From: Myxococcales bacterium
GTDB taxonomy: Bacteria > Myxococcota_A > Polyangia > Nannocystales > Nannocystaceae
DNA: 38,995 bases
Reading direction: 5' to 3'
Assembly: GCA_014240065.1 (NCBI GenBank)
Contig: JAAZXR010000039.1
Coordinates: 1 to 38,995 of the forward strand
The notes beneath the pieces were generated by a model. It did no database searches. It worked only from the letters and a program-made list of their open reading frames with translations, and was not told the origin of the DNA. Within the stretch, counting starts at the first letter, position 1. Each line of letters starts with the position of its first letter. The translations under genes were made by a program, and so were the position numbers. This document shows, piece after piece, positions 14,953-23,007 of the stretch.

Positions 14953-16833
14953 CTATTCGCTGATGCGGCGGCGGCCGATTTCTACGGTGAGGGACTGCTC
15001 CCCGTACACGAGGTTGGGCGTCTGCACGACGCGATGGACGGCGCGTTTAACACGCAGCGCTCGGTTAGAATTACTGAGCGGGTCGAGGGATTCGAGGAGG
15101 CTCGGAGGCAGGTCGTCGATGATCCCTTGTTTGGTGGCGAGCCCCTCTTGAGGGGAGAACACCGACGCCACCAGGGCGCGGGCGGGGTAGGTCGACGTGA
15201 GGCTGTCGATGAGCTCATCGACATCGCCGATCAATTGGGTCTGGGGAGTGACTGACAGGCCCCCCGCCACATGGATCGCCAATTTCTCGCCCGCGACGTC
15301 GTCGGGAATCCGGACGTCGAGGTGGACCCAGCTGTCTGGCTGTCGCTCGTGGACGAGCCGAATGTCGAGCCGCGCGAGATCACCGGGGCGCAGATCTCCC
15401 GAGCCGAGGCGGATCTCCGCGACGCGACGCACCTTGACCCCGTAATTCACCACCGCCTCTTGGTTCACCGAGATGATCCGGCCGCGCTCAAAGCGGTTGT
15501 CGAGGATCTTCGCGATCACCTGCAGGGCCGTGGCCCGATAAAAGGGTGCCGGCACGATCCCGGCGGGGAAGCCGAGCTCGTCCTCCAAGGAGATGGTGCG
15601 GATCCCGTTGGAGGTCTCGATCGTCACCTCGTGTCGAAGGGTCGTCGTGAGCTCCACCTGGTCACCGGCGGCTTCTTCGAGCCCCCCCATGAGCAAGGAG
15701 GCCACCAGCGTGGGCGTGAGGGCGGGGTCGACGGCGACGACGGTCTTGGAGGTGCGGGTCTCGAAGCCCTCCTCGGCGCCACGGATGGTCGTCGTGACGG
15801 GGATCTTCGGCGCGACGATGTCGGTGCGCAATGAGATCGCCGGTTGTCGATCTTGAATCAGCGTGCCTTGGATCGCCACCGGGCTCGAGAGCTTCATCGA
15901 GCGGTCGACGCTGCTGACGATGGTGTGGACCTTCGCGTCGGCCATGGGCAGGTTCGATGGTCCCGCCCCGTACAGCGGGTGTCCGAAGGCGAGGACACGC
16001 TCGTTCTTGCGACCACCGACCCAGGTCACTGTCCCGCTGGGCGCGATGGCGGTGTCACCACCGACGAGCACCACCGCGACGGCGTCGCCCGGCTGGAAGT
16101 TCTTGCGCGTGCTGGCGTCGGCCATCTTCCCGCCCCCCCGACCGCCCGCGACGGGGGTGAATCCGAGCTGCTCCGCGAGGTGGAGGGTGGTGCGTGGACC
16201 GAACCCGCCGAGGCTCATGGGGACGGCGAGCGGGGTCATTCCAATATTGCCCGCGGCGCCGCGCTCGAGCGGTCGGCGCGCGGGCAGGGGCGACGCGCCC
16301 AGCTGGAGCATGCTGTCCACGCGGCCTCCCTCTCGCGCCTCGCGGCCCATCGCGACGGGCTGGACCTCGGGGCGATGAGGCAGCTCCCCGATCTCGAGCA
16401 TATTCTCGATCGGGGTGAGGCCGCCGAGGGGATCCTTGTTGAAGCGCCACCCGAACGCGACCGCGCCGATCATCTTGCCCCCGACGTAGACCGGAGAACC
16501 AGACATGCCCCCTACGATCCCGGAGTGTTGCAGCCGCGGGTCGAGCGCCCGAAAGAGGATCGCGGGCTGCCCAGGGTTGAAGTTATGGATGACGTCGACG
16601 ATCTCGACTTCGAAGCGGTCGGGGTCTGTGCCAGAGAAGACCGTGACGGCGTGGCCCTTCATCCCGGGCTTCACGTCCTCAATCGGCATGATGCCCGGCG
16701 CGGGTGGACGGGCGGTGGCGGTGGCGGGCGTCGCGACCTCGCAGGTGACGAAGGCGAAGGCGCACAGCATGGACAGGCCGGCGACGGTCGCGAGCGCCGG
16801 TCTGCGGGAGGTGAGGTGGGACGAGGAAGTCAT
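14953..16833 (-). CDS. S55 (SpoIVB-like) serine peptidase, permuted order
   Basis: 626 residues. A signal or anchor segment (about 13-35) precedes the mature part. FEVEIVDVI, then GIVGGMSGSPVYVGGKMIGA (Ser111, with Asp98 upstream) matches the Ser half of the SpoIVB S55 peptidase. RVLAFGHPLYGAG (His285) matches the His half. In Bacillus SpoIVB, as recalled, the His half comes first and GMSGSP is near the C terminus, so the order here is reversed. The C-terminal 250 residues (from about 370) are beta-rich with no clear match. SpoIVB is a secreted protease that signals across a membrane; the substrate here is unknown. ATGA overlap with the thioredoxin gene upstream and a 4-nt gap to the propeller gene indicate one transcript and probably one pathway. 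Confidence 0.86.
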   Translation of the reverse strand: MTSSSHLTSRRPALATVAGLSMLCAFAFVTCEVATPATATARPPAPGIMPIEDVKPGMKGHAVTVFSGTDPDRFEVEIVDVIHNFNPGQPAILFRALDPRLQHSGIVGGMSGSPVYVGGKMIGAVAFGWRFNKDPLGGLTPIENMLEIGELPHRPEVQPVAMGREAREGGRVDSMLQLGASPLPARRPLERGAAGNIGMTPLAVPMSLGGFGPRTTLHLAEQLGFTPVAGGRGGGKMADASTRKNFQPGDAVAVVLVGGDTAIAPSGTVTWVGGRKNERVLAFGHPLYGAGPSNLPMADAKVHTIVSSVDRSMKLSSPVAIQGTLIQDRQPAISLRTDIVAPKIPVTTTIRGAEEGFETRTSKTVVAVDPALTPTLVASLLMGGLEEAAGDQVELTTTLRHEVTIETSNGIRTISLEDELGFPAGIVPAPFYRATALQVIAKILDNRFERGRIISVNQEAVVNYGVKVRRVAEIRLGSGDLRPGDLARLDIRLVHERQPDSWVHLDVRIPDDVAGEKLAIHVAGGLSVTPQTQLIGDVDELIDSLTSTYPARALVASVFSPQEGLATKQGIIDDLPPSLLESLDPLSNSNRALRVKRAVHRVVQTPNLVYGEQSLTVEIGRRRISE

Positions 16834-17399
16834 GGGGAGAGCGCGGTGTCCTCGCTCGCTCGGCGCATGGCCGCGAGCAGCTCGAGTTTGGAGCCGTACG
16901 AATAATAGAGCGGAAACTGAGGCGAGCGCGGATTTACGATATCGGTGATTCGGTCGCCGCTCGGGTTGAAGAACAGGATCCGCGGCACGTAGTTCCCGTC
17001 GGGAGCGAGCACCGTGCGCGCGTCCTCGTTCTTGTCTTGGTCGAGATTGACCATCACCAGCGAGTCGCTGGCGGCGATCAACGCGGGGTCATCGAACACC
17101 GGCCCAAGCTCCTTGCAGCGTCCGCACCACGACGCGTGAACGAAGATCATCATCGGCTTCCCAGACGCTTTGGACGCCGTTCTCGCGTCCTCCAGCGTCC
17201 TCCACGCGATCTTCGAACCGTACCCGTGGCTCGGCGCGCGGTCGGGCGACTGGGCGTTTGGGTCGGAGTCGCCGCGGGCTTCTTGCTGCGCGGCCGCGTT
17301 CGGTTTGGGGGCGGGGTTGCGGTTGCAACCGGCGGTCAAAGCGAAGGGCAGCAACAGCGCGAGGCGTACCGTCAACGACGCTGGGCGAGCAGGGCGCAT
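16830..17399 (-). CDS. Thioredoxin-fold lipoprotein, AGR/TXNDC12-like
   Basis: 189 residues. MRPARPASLTVRLALLLPF then LTAGC gives lipobox Cys25, so it is envelope-anchored. After a polar linker, GSKIAWRTLEDARTASKASG leads to HASWCGRCK (active-site Cys92 and Cys95), then MVNLDQDKNED and VPRILFFNPSGD with the cis-Pro expected of thioredoxins. The pattern (WRTLED, H-x-SWCGxCK, VMVNLD, YVPRILF) is very like the animal ER proteins TXNDC12/ERp18 and AGR2. The role is probably disulfide formation or reduction in a secreted partner; the propeller protein has few Cys, so the client is unclear. ATG 17399 is chosen for the signal; the open frame extends upstream but opposes sfsA. Its stop overlaps the S55 peptidase start as ATGA. 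Confidence 0.87.
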   Translation of the reverse strand: MRPARPASLTVRLALLLPFALTAGCNRNPAPKPNAAAQQEARGDSDPNAQSPDRAPSHGYGSKIAWRTLEDARTASKASGKPMMIFVHASWCGRCKELGPVFDDPALIAASDSLVMVNLDQDKNEDARTVLAPDGNYVPRILFFNPSGDRITDIVNPRSPQFPLYYSYGSKLELLAAMRRASEDTALSP

Positions 17400-17540
17400 A
17401 GAGGGCGAACCTAACACGCTGAGTCGAGCGGTTGGCGTCTGGGAAGCGACGGAAGACAGCCGCCGGGGTCGTGGCGCGCTCGGGCGTGGACCGGATCGTC
17501 GGCGCGAAACACGCAAGCCCGCGGGTGATAGGAGTGGGTC

Positions 17541-18314
17541 GTGAAGTTCGAGATACCGCTGCAGCAGGCCACGTTTCGCCGGAGGTACAAACGTTTCTTG
17601 GTGGACGCGGAGGTGGAAGGGGCCCCGGTCGTGGCGCACTCGACGAACACCGGGACGCTGCGCGGCTGCCTGCGGGACGGCGCGAGCGCGCTCTTGGCCT
17701 ACACCGCCAAGCCGGGTCGCAAGCTCGATTGGACGTTTCGCGCGATCAAGGTGGGGCGGGTGTGGGTGGGCGTGGACACCTCCATGGCGGTGCCCTTGGT
17801 CGAAGAAGCGCTCGACGCGGGCGTGCTCGACGACCTGCGGCCGTTTGATCGGAGCACCCGGGAGGTCAAGTACGGTGCCGAGGGCAAGAGCCGGATCGAT
17901 CTGTTGCTCTCGAGCGGGGGGACGCGGCTGCCCCTCGCGAACAAGCGGGCGCGCCCCGCGTACGAGGGGGACCGCCGAGTGTACGTGGAGGTGAAGAGCA
18001 CGACGTTGGTCGAGCGGCGGGGGGGTCAGCGCGTCGGCATGTTTCCGGACGCTGTGACGACGCGCGGGCTCAAGCATCTTCACGAGCTGATCGGCGAGGT
18101 TCGAAACGGCCACCGCGCGGCGATGGTGTACGTGGTGCAGCGCCCGGACGCGGACGTCTTCGCGCCGGCGGCACACATCGATCCCGCCTACGCCGAGGGG
18201 CTCGCGGAGGCCCTCGCGTGCGGGGTCGAGGCCTTCGCGCTCCGTTGTCGCCTCAAGAAAACAGGGATCGACGTGGTCGAGCGCGTCCCGATCGACGCGG
18301 CGCTTCGCAGCTGA
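17541..18314 (+). CDS. sfsA: SfsA family DNA/RNA nuclease
   Basis: 257 residues, close to E. coli SfsA (234). The N-terminal FRRRYKRFLVDAEVEG fits its OB-like nucleic-acid-binding part. The nuclease core follows: REVKYGAEGKSRIDLLLSS, YVEVKSTTLVER, MFPDAVTTRGLKHLHEL, AAMVYVVQRPDADVF and AAHIDPAYAEGLAEAL, which supply the Asp, Glu and Lys of a PD-(D/E)XK-like site. The usual HCPNTGSM segment is HSTNTGTL here, a small departure. Start is GTG 17541 with an excellent AGGAG six nt upstream. It is divergent from the thioredoxin-lipoprotein gene across about 140 nt, so promoters for both must share that gap. SfsA was named for a regulatory effect on maltose genes; its physiological role remains vague. 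Confidence 0.94.
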   Translation: MKFEIPLQQATFRRRYKRFLVDAEVEGAPVVAHSTNTGTLRGCLRDGASALLAYTAKPGRKLDWTFRAIKVGRVWVGVDTSMAVPLVEEALDAGVLDDLRPFDRSTREVKYGAEGKSRIDLLLSSGGTRLPLANKRARPAYEGDRRVYVEVKSTTLVERRGGQRVGMFPDAVTTRGLKHLHELIGEVRNGHRAAMVYVVQRPDADVFAPAAHIDPAYAEGLAEALACGVEAFALRCRLKKTGIDVVERVPIDAALRS

Positions 18315-18343
18315 GGGCCGACCACCCGCGGCTGAGCGAGCCG

Positions 18344-19567
18344 CTATGGCGTGGACGAGGTGAGCGCCTCCACGATCGACGCGGCGCGGAAGCGAAGGTG
18401 CTCCCCGGCCTGTCTCTTCACCTTTTTGGCGAGCTCAAGCGTCGCGTCGTCGGGGCGCTGTCGGTGGATGCTGACGAGGGCCTGGACGCGCGCGCCGTCC
18501 GCGAGCTTGTCGTTGAGCACCGCCGCCTCGAGCAGCTCAAGGTTTCGGCCGCACTGCGCCGCGCTCCCCGGAGCCTTCTGGGCTCGCTTCGCGGGACAGA
18601 TCCTGCGGAGCGGGATGGTGAGGTTCTTGTTCATCGTGCCGGCCTCGATCTCGCTGGCCGCGTGGTCGAGGAGGGCGTCGATGAAGGTCCCGCCGCACCA
18701 CACCATCGTGTTCGCGGCCTCATTGGCCACCGATGGGCGGGGCTCCGCCAAGGAGGGTTGGACCCACCCGCAGAGCGTGGCGCGTTCGCTGGGAGTGGCG
18801 TCGACGAGGGCGCGAGGCGCCGCCATGATCGCCGCGGCGACGCGCGGCGCGTCGGCTTGATCGAACGCGAGCTGAAGCGTCGGAAACCCGGCCAGCCGCG
18901 AGTAGCGGAGCATCGCGCCGTAGATGATCGGCAGCAGCGCTTCACTGTGCGGGTGCTTTTTGGCGGTCGCTATCAGCGCGTCGAATTCGCCGGCGATGGC
19001 CGCGGCGTGGGTGATTCCGACGGCGCTCCGGGCCGCGTGAAAATTTGGGAGCTCGGCGAGGCCTGCGATCAACGCCTTCGCGGTGGCTCGCCGCACCACT
19101 GGGCGGCTCCCGTCGAGGGACAGCGAGCGCATGAGCCCACCCACGACGTAGGCCGCCACCGTCGCGCGGGCGCCGTCGCCGCCGCTCAAGAGCTCCGCCC
19201 AGGCGGGGAGCAGCGCCGCGCGCGGCCGCGAGCCATCCGCGTAGTGAGCGAGGAACGAGCGCTGCTCATCGTTCGCGCAGCGACTGACGACGCAGCGTTC
19301 TTGATCGATCTCGCAGTTGGCCACCATGGCGTCCACCGCGGCGAACAGAGCCCCGCGGGCCTCACGTTCAGCGGGCGCCATCGCGGGTTCGCGCTCGGCA
19401 GAGCGCCCGCCACGCGGGGGCTCCCCCGAGCCCTCCGTCGCCACGGGTTCACGAGGGGTCGCGCGACCGCAGCCAGCGCTCGCGAGCGAGAGGGCGAGCG
19501 CGGCGCAGGAGACAGCGCCGACGACGAGCGGCGGGCGGCGGTGTCCACGATGGGCTAGGATTCGCAT
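18344..19567 (-). CDS. Helical-repeat lipoprotein, unknown function
   Basis: 407 residues. A signal with SLASAGCG gives a lipobox Cys near residue 33, then a charged Pro/Gly/Glu linker to about 65. The rest is Ala/Leu-rich and strongly helical, with repeating two-helix units (RATVAAYVVGGLMRS, RRATAKALIAGLAEL, RVAAAIMAAPRALVD), suggesting HEAT-like repeats. Several Cys occur in pairs (NCEIDQERCVVSRC; ICPAK to QCGRN), fitting disulfides outside the cytoplasm. No catalytic motif was seen; a binding scaffold is a fair inference. Its ATG at 19567 lies inside the end of the SRPBCC gene (13-nt overlap), so translation is probably coupled. It converges with sfsA across about 29 nt. Confidence 0.78.
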   Translation of the reverse strand: MRILAHRGHRRPPLVVGAVSCAALALSLASAGCGRATPREPVATEGSGEPPRGGRSAEREPAMAPAEREARGALFAAVDAMVANCEIDQERCVVSRCANDEQRSFLAHYADGSRPRAALLPAWAELLSGGDGARATVAAYVVGGLMRSLSLDGSRPVVRRATAKALIAGLAELPNFHAARSAVGITHAAAIAGEFDALIATAKKHPHSEALLPIIYGAMLRYSRLAGFPTLQLAFDQADAPRVAAAIMAAPRALVDATPSERATLCGWVQPSLAEPRPSVANEAANTMVWCGGTFIDALLDHAASEIEAGTMNKNLTIPLRRICPAKRAQKAPGSAAQCGRNLELLEAAVLNDKLADGARVQALVSIHRQRPDDATLELAKKVKRQAGEHLRFRAASIVEALTSSTP

Positions 19568-20055
19568 GCAGCCTTTAGACCTCGCGCGGCGGTGGAGAAC
19601 GCTCGCGCGAGGGCAGCACCGTACAGCATCATGACGACAGGAGCGAGCAGCCCGCTGAGCTGGAGCTCGTTGCGATAGGTGGTGCCCCCGTCCTCGCCGT
19701 CACGCAGCGTCTGCCAGCGATTGGTTGTGAGCATGAACCCAGGGCCCACATGGGTCCCCCAACAGATCACCTCCGGCGGACGCACCAGGTTAATCCACTC
19801 TCGTTGCACGAACGGGCGCCGCTTGAGCATGGCGACCGTAATATCCACCGCTTGACCGACCGCGAGGTCTCCTTGAATCTCCGTCGTAAATTCGTTCCAA
19901 GCCCCGTAGCCGCCAAAGGATGTGAGCGTTCGCCACACATCGATCCGCGGCGCTCGAATCCCGATCTCGCAGCAGATCGTGCGTCGAAACGTCGCCCGCG
20001 GATGGTAGCGCCGGTGAAACGCCTCCTCTGTTTCAACGCTGGTCGAGGGTTGCAT
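19555..20055 (-). CDS. SRPBCC (START-like) domain protein
   Basis: 166 residues. It begins with a polar N terminus, then CCEIGIRAPRIDVWRTLTSFGGYGAWNEF, the typical first strand, helix and WN motif of the Bet v1/START-like SRPBCC fold. Strands follow (QAVDITVAMLKRR, VICWGTHVG, TTYRNELQLSG), and the C-terminal helix GLLAPVVMMLYGAALARAF lines the ligand pocket in this fold. These proteins bind hydrophobic ligands or act as co-chaperones or aromatase-like enzymes; the ligand cannot be told here. ATG 20055 is supported by the domain starting soon after. It is the first gene of a two-gene unit with the lipoprotein and is divergent from the glycosylphosphotransferase gene. Confidence 0.85.
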   Translation of the reverse strand: MQPSTSVETEEAFHRRYHPRATFRRTICCEIGIRAPRIDVWRTLTSFGGYGAWNEFTTEIQGDLAVGQAVDITVAMLKRRPFVQREWINLVRPPEVICWGTHVGPGFMLTTNRWQTLRDGEDGGTTYRNELQLSGLLAPVVMMLYGAALARAFSTAARGLKAACES

Positions 20056-20167
20056 GCCTGCGCGCAGGGTACCGAGTGACCTCGTGTCGTGGCAAGGGGC
20101 GTGGTGGGTGACCGCGCGCGCGCGGACTCGTTGTTCGCGGAGCTGTGAACAGCAGCCCAGAGGTCGG

Positions 20168-21616
20168 GTGAAGAGGAGGCGTCGTTCTTGCCGCGTCGCG
20201 ACGGAGGGGCTACTCTCGACCTCGCTTATGGGCGCTTTCCTGATTGTCCTCGTCGATCTGCTCTTGGTGGGCGCTGCGGTGCAGGGGATCGGGTGGTCGT
20301 TTCACGAATACGTCTTCCCTGACGCGCCCTTTGGATTCGTGGGCGCGACCGTGAACTCCGTCGCCATTTTGCTGCTCGTGCTGTTCGGGAACTACGCGGT
20401 GAGTTTGTATGATCGCGACGTCCTCGTGACGCGGGCCGGGCTGTTCTCAAGGATCGTCGTCGCCACGATCGGGGCGATCTTGGGGGGGCTCTTGGTCCAG
20501 TACTTCGTGTGGTACCTCCCCAACGGGCGCGTCATCGTCATCACGCAAGCCGTGGGCCTCGCGACCGTCTCGCTCGTCTGGCGCCTGGTAATTTCGGGGG
20601 TTTATCGCCGCGCGGCGAAGCGGCCCGTCGCGGTGTATGGGACCCCCTTCGTGTGCTCCGAGATCGACTCCATCCTTCGTGAGGAGGCGTACTGTCCCTT
20701 CGAGATCGTGTACTTTGTCGCCTCGGAGGCGGCGGGCGGCGCCCCCGGGCGGGAGGAGGACGCCGCCGGGCACAAGGAACTCCGGGGGGACATTAAGGTC
20801 TTCGACGATCTTGACGCCCTCGCCGAGGGCAGCGACGCGGCGCCCGAGCTGCTCGTGATGGGACACCAAGGGGCGCTCGACACCGCGGCGATGGGCTCGA
20901 TGATGCGGCTCAGCGCCCAGGGCGTGCGACCCTGCTCCGCCGCCTCCTTCGTCAGCGACTTGGCCGGGTTCATCCCGATCGATCTGGCCTCCGTGGACTG
21001 GGTGGTCGGCGCGCTCGATCGCGTCCACCAGCGCTCGTCGCTCCCGCTCAAGCGCGCGTTGGATATCGCGGTCTCCTTGGTCGGGGTCTTGGTCATGCTC
21101 GTCTTGAGCCCGTTGCTCTGGGTGCTCACCAAGTACCGCTCACCTGGTCCGTTGTTCTACAGCCAGGAGCGCGTGGGGCTCGGGGGAGACACCTTCACGA
21201 TCTACAAGTTCAGGTCGATGACACAGGCCGCGGACACGAAAGACAAGTGGGCGGATCAAGAGAAGGCGCGCATCTCGCCGGGCGGGCACTTCCTTCGGCA
21301 GAGCCGACTCGACGAGCTGCCGCAGTTTTGGAACGTGCTCCGCGGGGAGATGAGCGTGGTCGGGCCGCGCCCCGAGCAGCCCAGCATCACGGAGACGCTG
21401 CAACAGTCCATCGAATTCCTGCATTATCGGTACGCGGTGAAACCTGGGATCACAGGCTGGCAGCAGGTGAAGCAAGGGTACGTGATCACCGAGGAGGGGT
21501 GGTCGAAGCGTCTGACCTACGATCTGTACTACGTGCAGAACTTTGGGGTCTTGTTTGACATGGAGATTATGGTGAAGACGGTCTTCATCATGATCGCGAG
21601 GATCCGCTCTCACTAG
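20168..21616 (+). CDS. Polyprenyl glycosylphosphotransferase (exopolysaccharide priming)
   Basis: About 482 residues. It transfers a sugar-1-phosphate from a nucleotide sugar to a polyprenyl phosphate carrier, starting exopolysaccharide or O-antigen units. Four N-terminal membrane helices (about 20-150, MGAFLIVLVDLLLVGAAV first) lead to a cytoplasmic Rossmann-like domain (about 155-285) and a fifth membrane helix (AVSLVGVLVMLVLSPLLWV). The catalytic part follows: SPGPLFYSQERVG, FTIYKFRSM and RLDELPQFWNVLRGEMSVVG with PRPE. Start is GTG 20168 with AGAGGT just upstream. The frame is open from 20054, and ATG 20228 at the first membrane helix is an alternative. No other polysaccharide gene is adjacent, so which polymer it primes is unknown. 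Confidence 0.92.
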   Translation: MKRRRRSCRVATEGLLSTSLMGAFLIVLVDLLLVGAAVQGIGWSFHEYVFPDAPFGFVGATVNSVAILLLVLFGNYAVSLYDRDVLVTRAGLFSRIVVATIGAILGGLLVQYFVWYLPNGRVIVITQAVGLATVSLVWRLVISGVYRRAAKRPVAVYGTPFVCSEIDSILREEAYCPFEIVYFVASEAAGGAPGREEDAAGHKELRGDIKVFDDLDALAEGSDAAPELLVMGHQGALDTAAMGSMMRLSAQGVRPCSAASFVSDLAGFIPIDLASVDWVVGALDRVHQRSSLPLKRALDIAVSLVGVLVMLVLSPLLWVLTKYRSPGPLFYSQERVGLGGDTFTIYKFRSMTQAADTKDKWADQEKARISPGGHFLRQSRLDELPQFWNVLRGEMSVVGPRPEQPSITETLQQSIEFLHYRYAVKPGITGWQQVKQGYVITEEGWSKRLTYDLYYVQNFGVLFDMEIMVKTVFIMIARIRSH

Positions 21617-21694
21617 CGCCGGGCGCCGCGCAGCGCCCCTCGGCCCCCTGCTCGTTGCGTCGCGTTGTTCTTCCGCGTTAGCCTCTCGGGAGCC

Positions 21695-22984
21695 ATGACG
21701 GACACGAGAGAGACTGTCGAGACCGCGCGTGGTGTGGATGGATGGGGGCCGCGCCGCCCCGATGACGCCGGGCTCCTCACGAGGGGTGGGGGCGCCCGGT
21801 TCGCCTTGGCGCTGGGCGGATCCCTGCGCTGGTTGGTGTGCGGCCTCGCGATGATCAGCTGCGGACCTCGGGCGACGGCGACGAGCGGAGACGACGCGTC
21901 GGGATCGGACACTGGTGCGGTCGCAGACCTCGGAGGCCCGACGTCGCTCGCGCCGCGGCGGCTGGTCACGGCGGATTGGCTCGACCGACGGTTGAGCGTC
22001 CTCGACTACGAGGGCTTCGTGACGCAAGGCCAGAGCCGAGACGAGGCGTTGCTCGCCGAGATCGATTTAAGCGCCTACGCGCCGGGACCCCTGGAGCTCG
22101 CGGTCAGCCCCGATGGGCGGAGGGCCGTGGTGACGGCGGGGCCCGGATTTTTCCAAGGTGGGGTGGGGGCCTTGATCGGCGCGGGCGAGGTGCCGGGAGG
22201 GGGCGTGGTGCTCGTGGTGGATCTGTTGACGGGCGAGGTCCTCGCCGAGCTCGCGACGCCCGAGCCACCGATGGGGGTGGTGATCACCCAAGATGGCGCG
22301 ACGGCCTACACCGCCAACTACGGAGACGACACCGCGCCGGGGCAAACCGTCACGCAGATCGACCTGGTGACCCTGGAGGTGGTGGGCTCGGTCCTCGTGG
22401 GGGCTCGCCCGGAGCAGCTGGCGTTGATGGGCGACCTGCTCGCTGTGAACGCCGCCTCCGACGGGACGGTGGTGGTGCTGGACACCACCGCGAATCCGCC
22501 GATAGTCCTGGGTTCGGCGCTGACCTCCAGCGACCCGTCGTATCCGTTGTGGATGGAGGAGTTCCCGGACCAGGTGCTGATGACCGATTCCCAGGGCCCC
22601 GGGGGCGTGAGCCTCGTGGAGGTCACCGCGCCAGCGATGCCCTCGTCCCTGACGCAGTTCGAGGTGGAGGGGATCCCCTACGCCATCGATCGCATCGACG
22701 GCGCGCTCGAGGTCGTCGTCCTCGCCACGCGGTTCACCAGCGTCGACCTCCATCGGCTCACGGTGGGAGCGTTCGATCTCGTGTCGAGCGGACCGCCCGT
22801 GAACGTCGCTGTCGGAGGCTTCCCGTTGGGGGTTCATGTGTCCGACAACAAGGCGGTGTTCGCGGTCCCCGGCGACGGTCAGGTGGTGGTGGTCGATCTC
22901 GAAGACGGCCAAACCAGCATCCATCCGTGGCCAAGCGAACCGGGTCCTACCTTCGTGGCGGAGGCGCCCGCCATCGACCCCTAG
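21695..22984 (+). CDS. Beta-propeller (YVTN-like) exported protein, probable lipoprotein
   Basis: 429 residues. After a polar stretch of about 35 residues comes LRWLVCGLAMISCGP, a possible lipobox at an unusually late position, then a Ser/Gly/Asp linker (SGDDASGSDTG). An internal TTG near 21806 would give a more normal lipoprotein signal, so the start is uncertain. The remainder is repeated beta strands: LELAVSPDGRRAVVTAGPG, GVVITQDGATAYTANYGDD, EQLALMGDLLAVNAASDG and PLGVHVSDNKAVFAVPGDG, as in YVTN/lactonase-type seven-bladed propellers. No enzymatic residue can be assigned. It follows the glycosylphosphotransferase gene by about 80 nt on the same strand and converges with the SDR gene, 23 nt away. 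Confidence 0.78.
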   Translation: MTDTRETVETARGVDGWGPRRPDDAGLLTRGGGARFALALGGSLRWLVCGLAMISCGPRATATSGDDASGSDTGAVADLGGPTSLAPRRLVTADWLDRRLSVLDYEGFVTQGQSRDEALLAEIDLSAYAPGPLELAVSPDGRRAVVTAGPGFFQGGVGALIGAGEVPGGGVVLVVDLLTGEVLAELATPEPPMGVVITQDGATAYTANYGDDTAPGQTVTQIDLVTLEVVGSVLVGARPEQLALMGDLLAVNAASDGTVVVLDTTANPPIVLGSALTSSDPSYPLWMEEFPDQVLMTDSQGPGGVSLVEVTAPAMPSSLTQFEVEGIPYAIDRIDGALEVVVLATRFTSVDLHRLTVGAFDLVSSGPPVNVAVGGFPLGVHVSDNKAVFAVPGDGQVVVVDLEDGQTSIHPWPSEPGPTFVAEAPAIDP

Positions 22985-23007
22985 GCGCCGCGGAGACGTG
23001 ACGGCCC

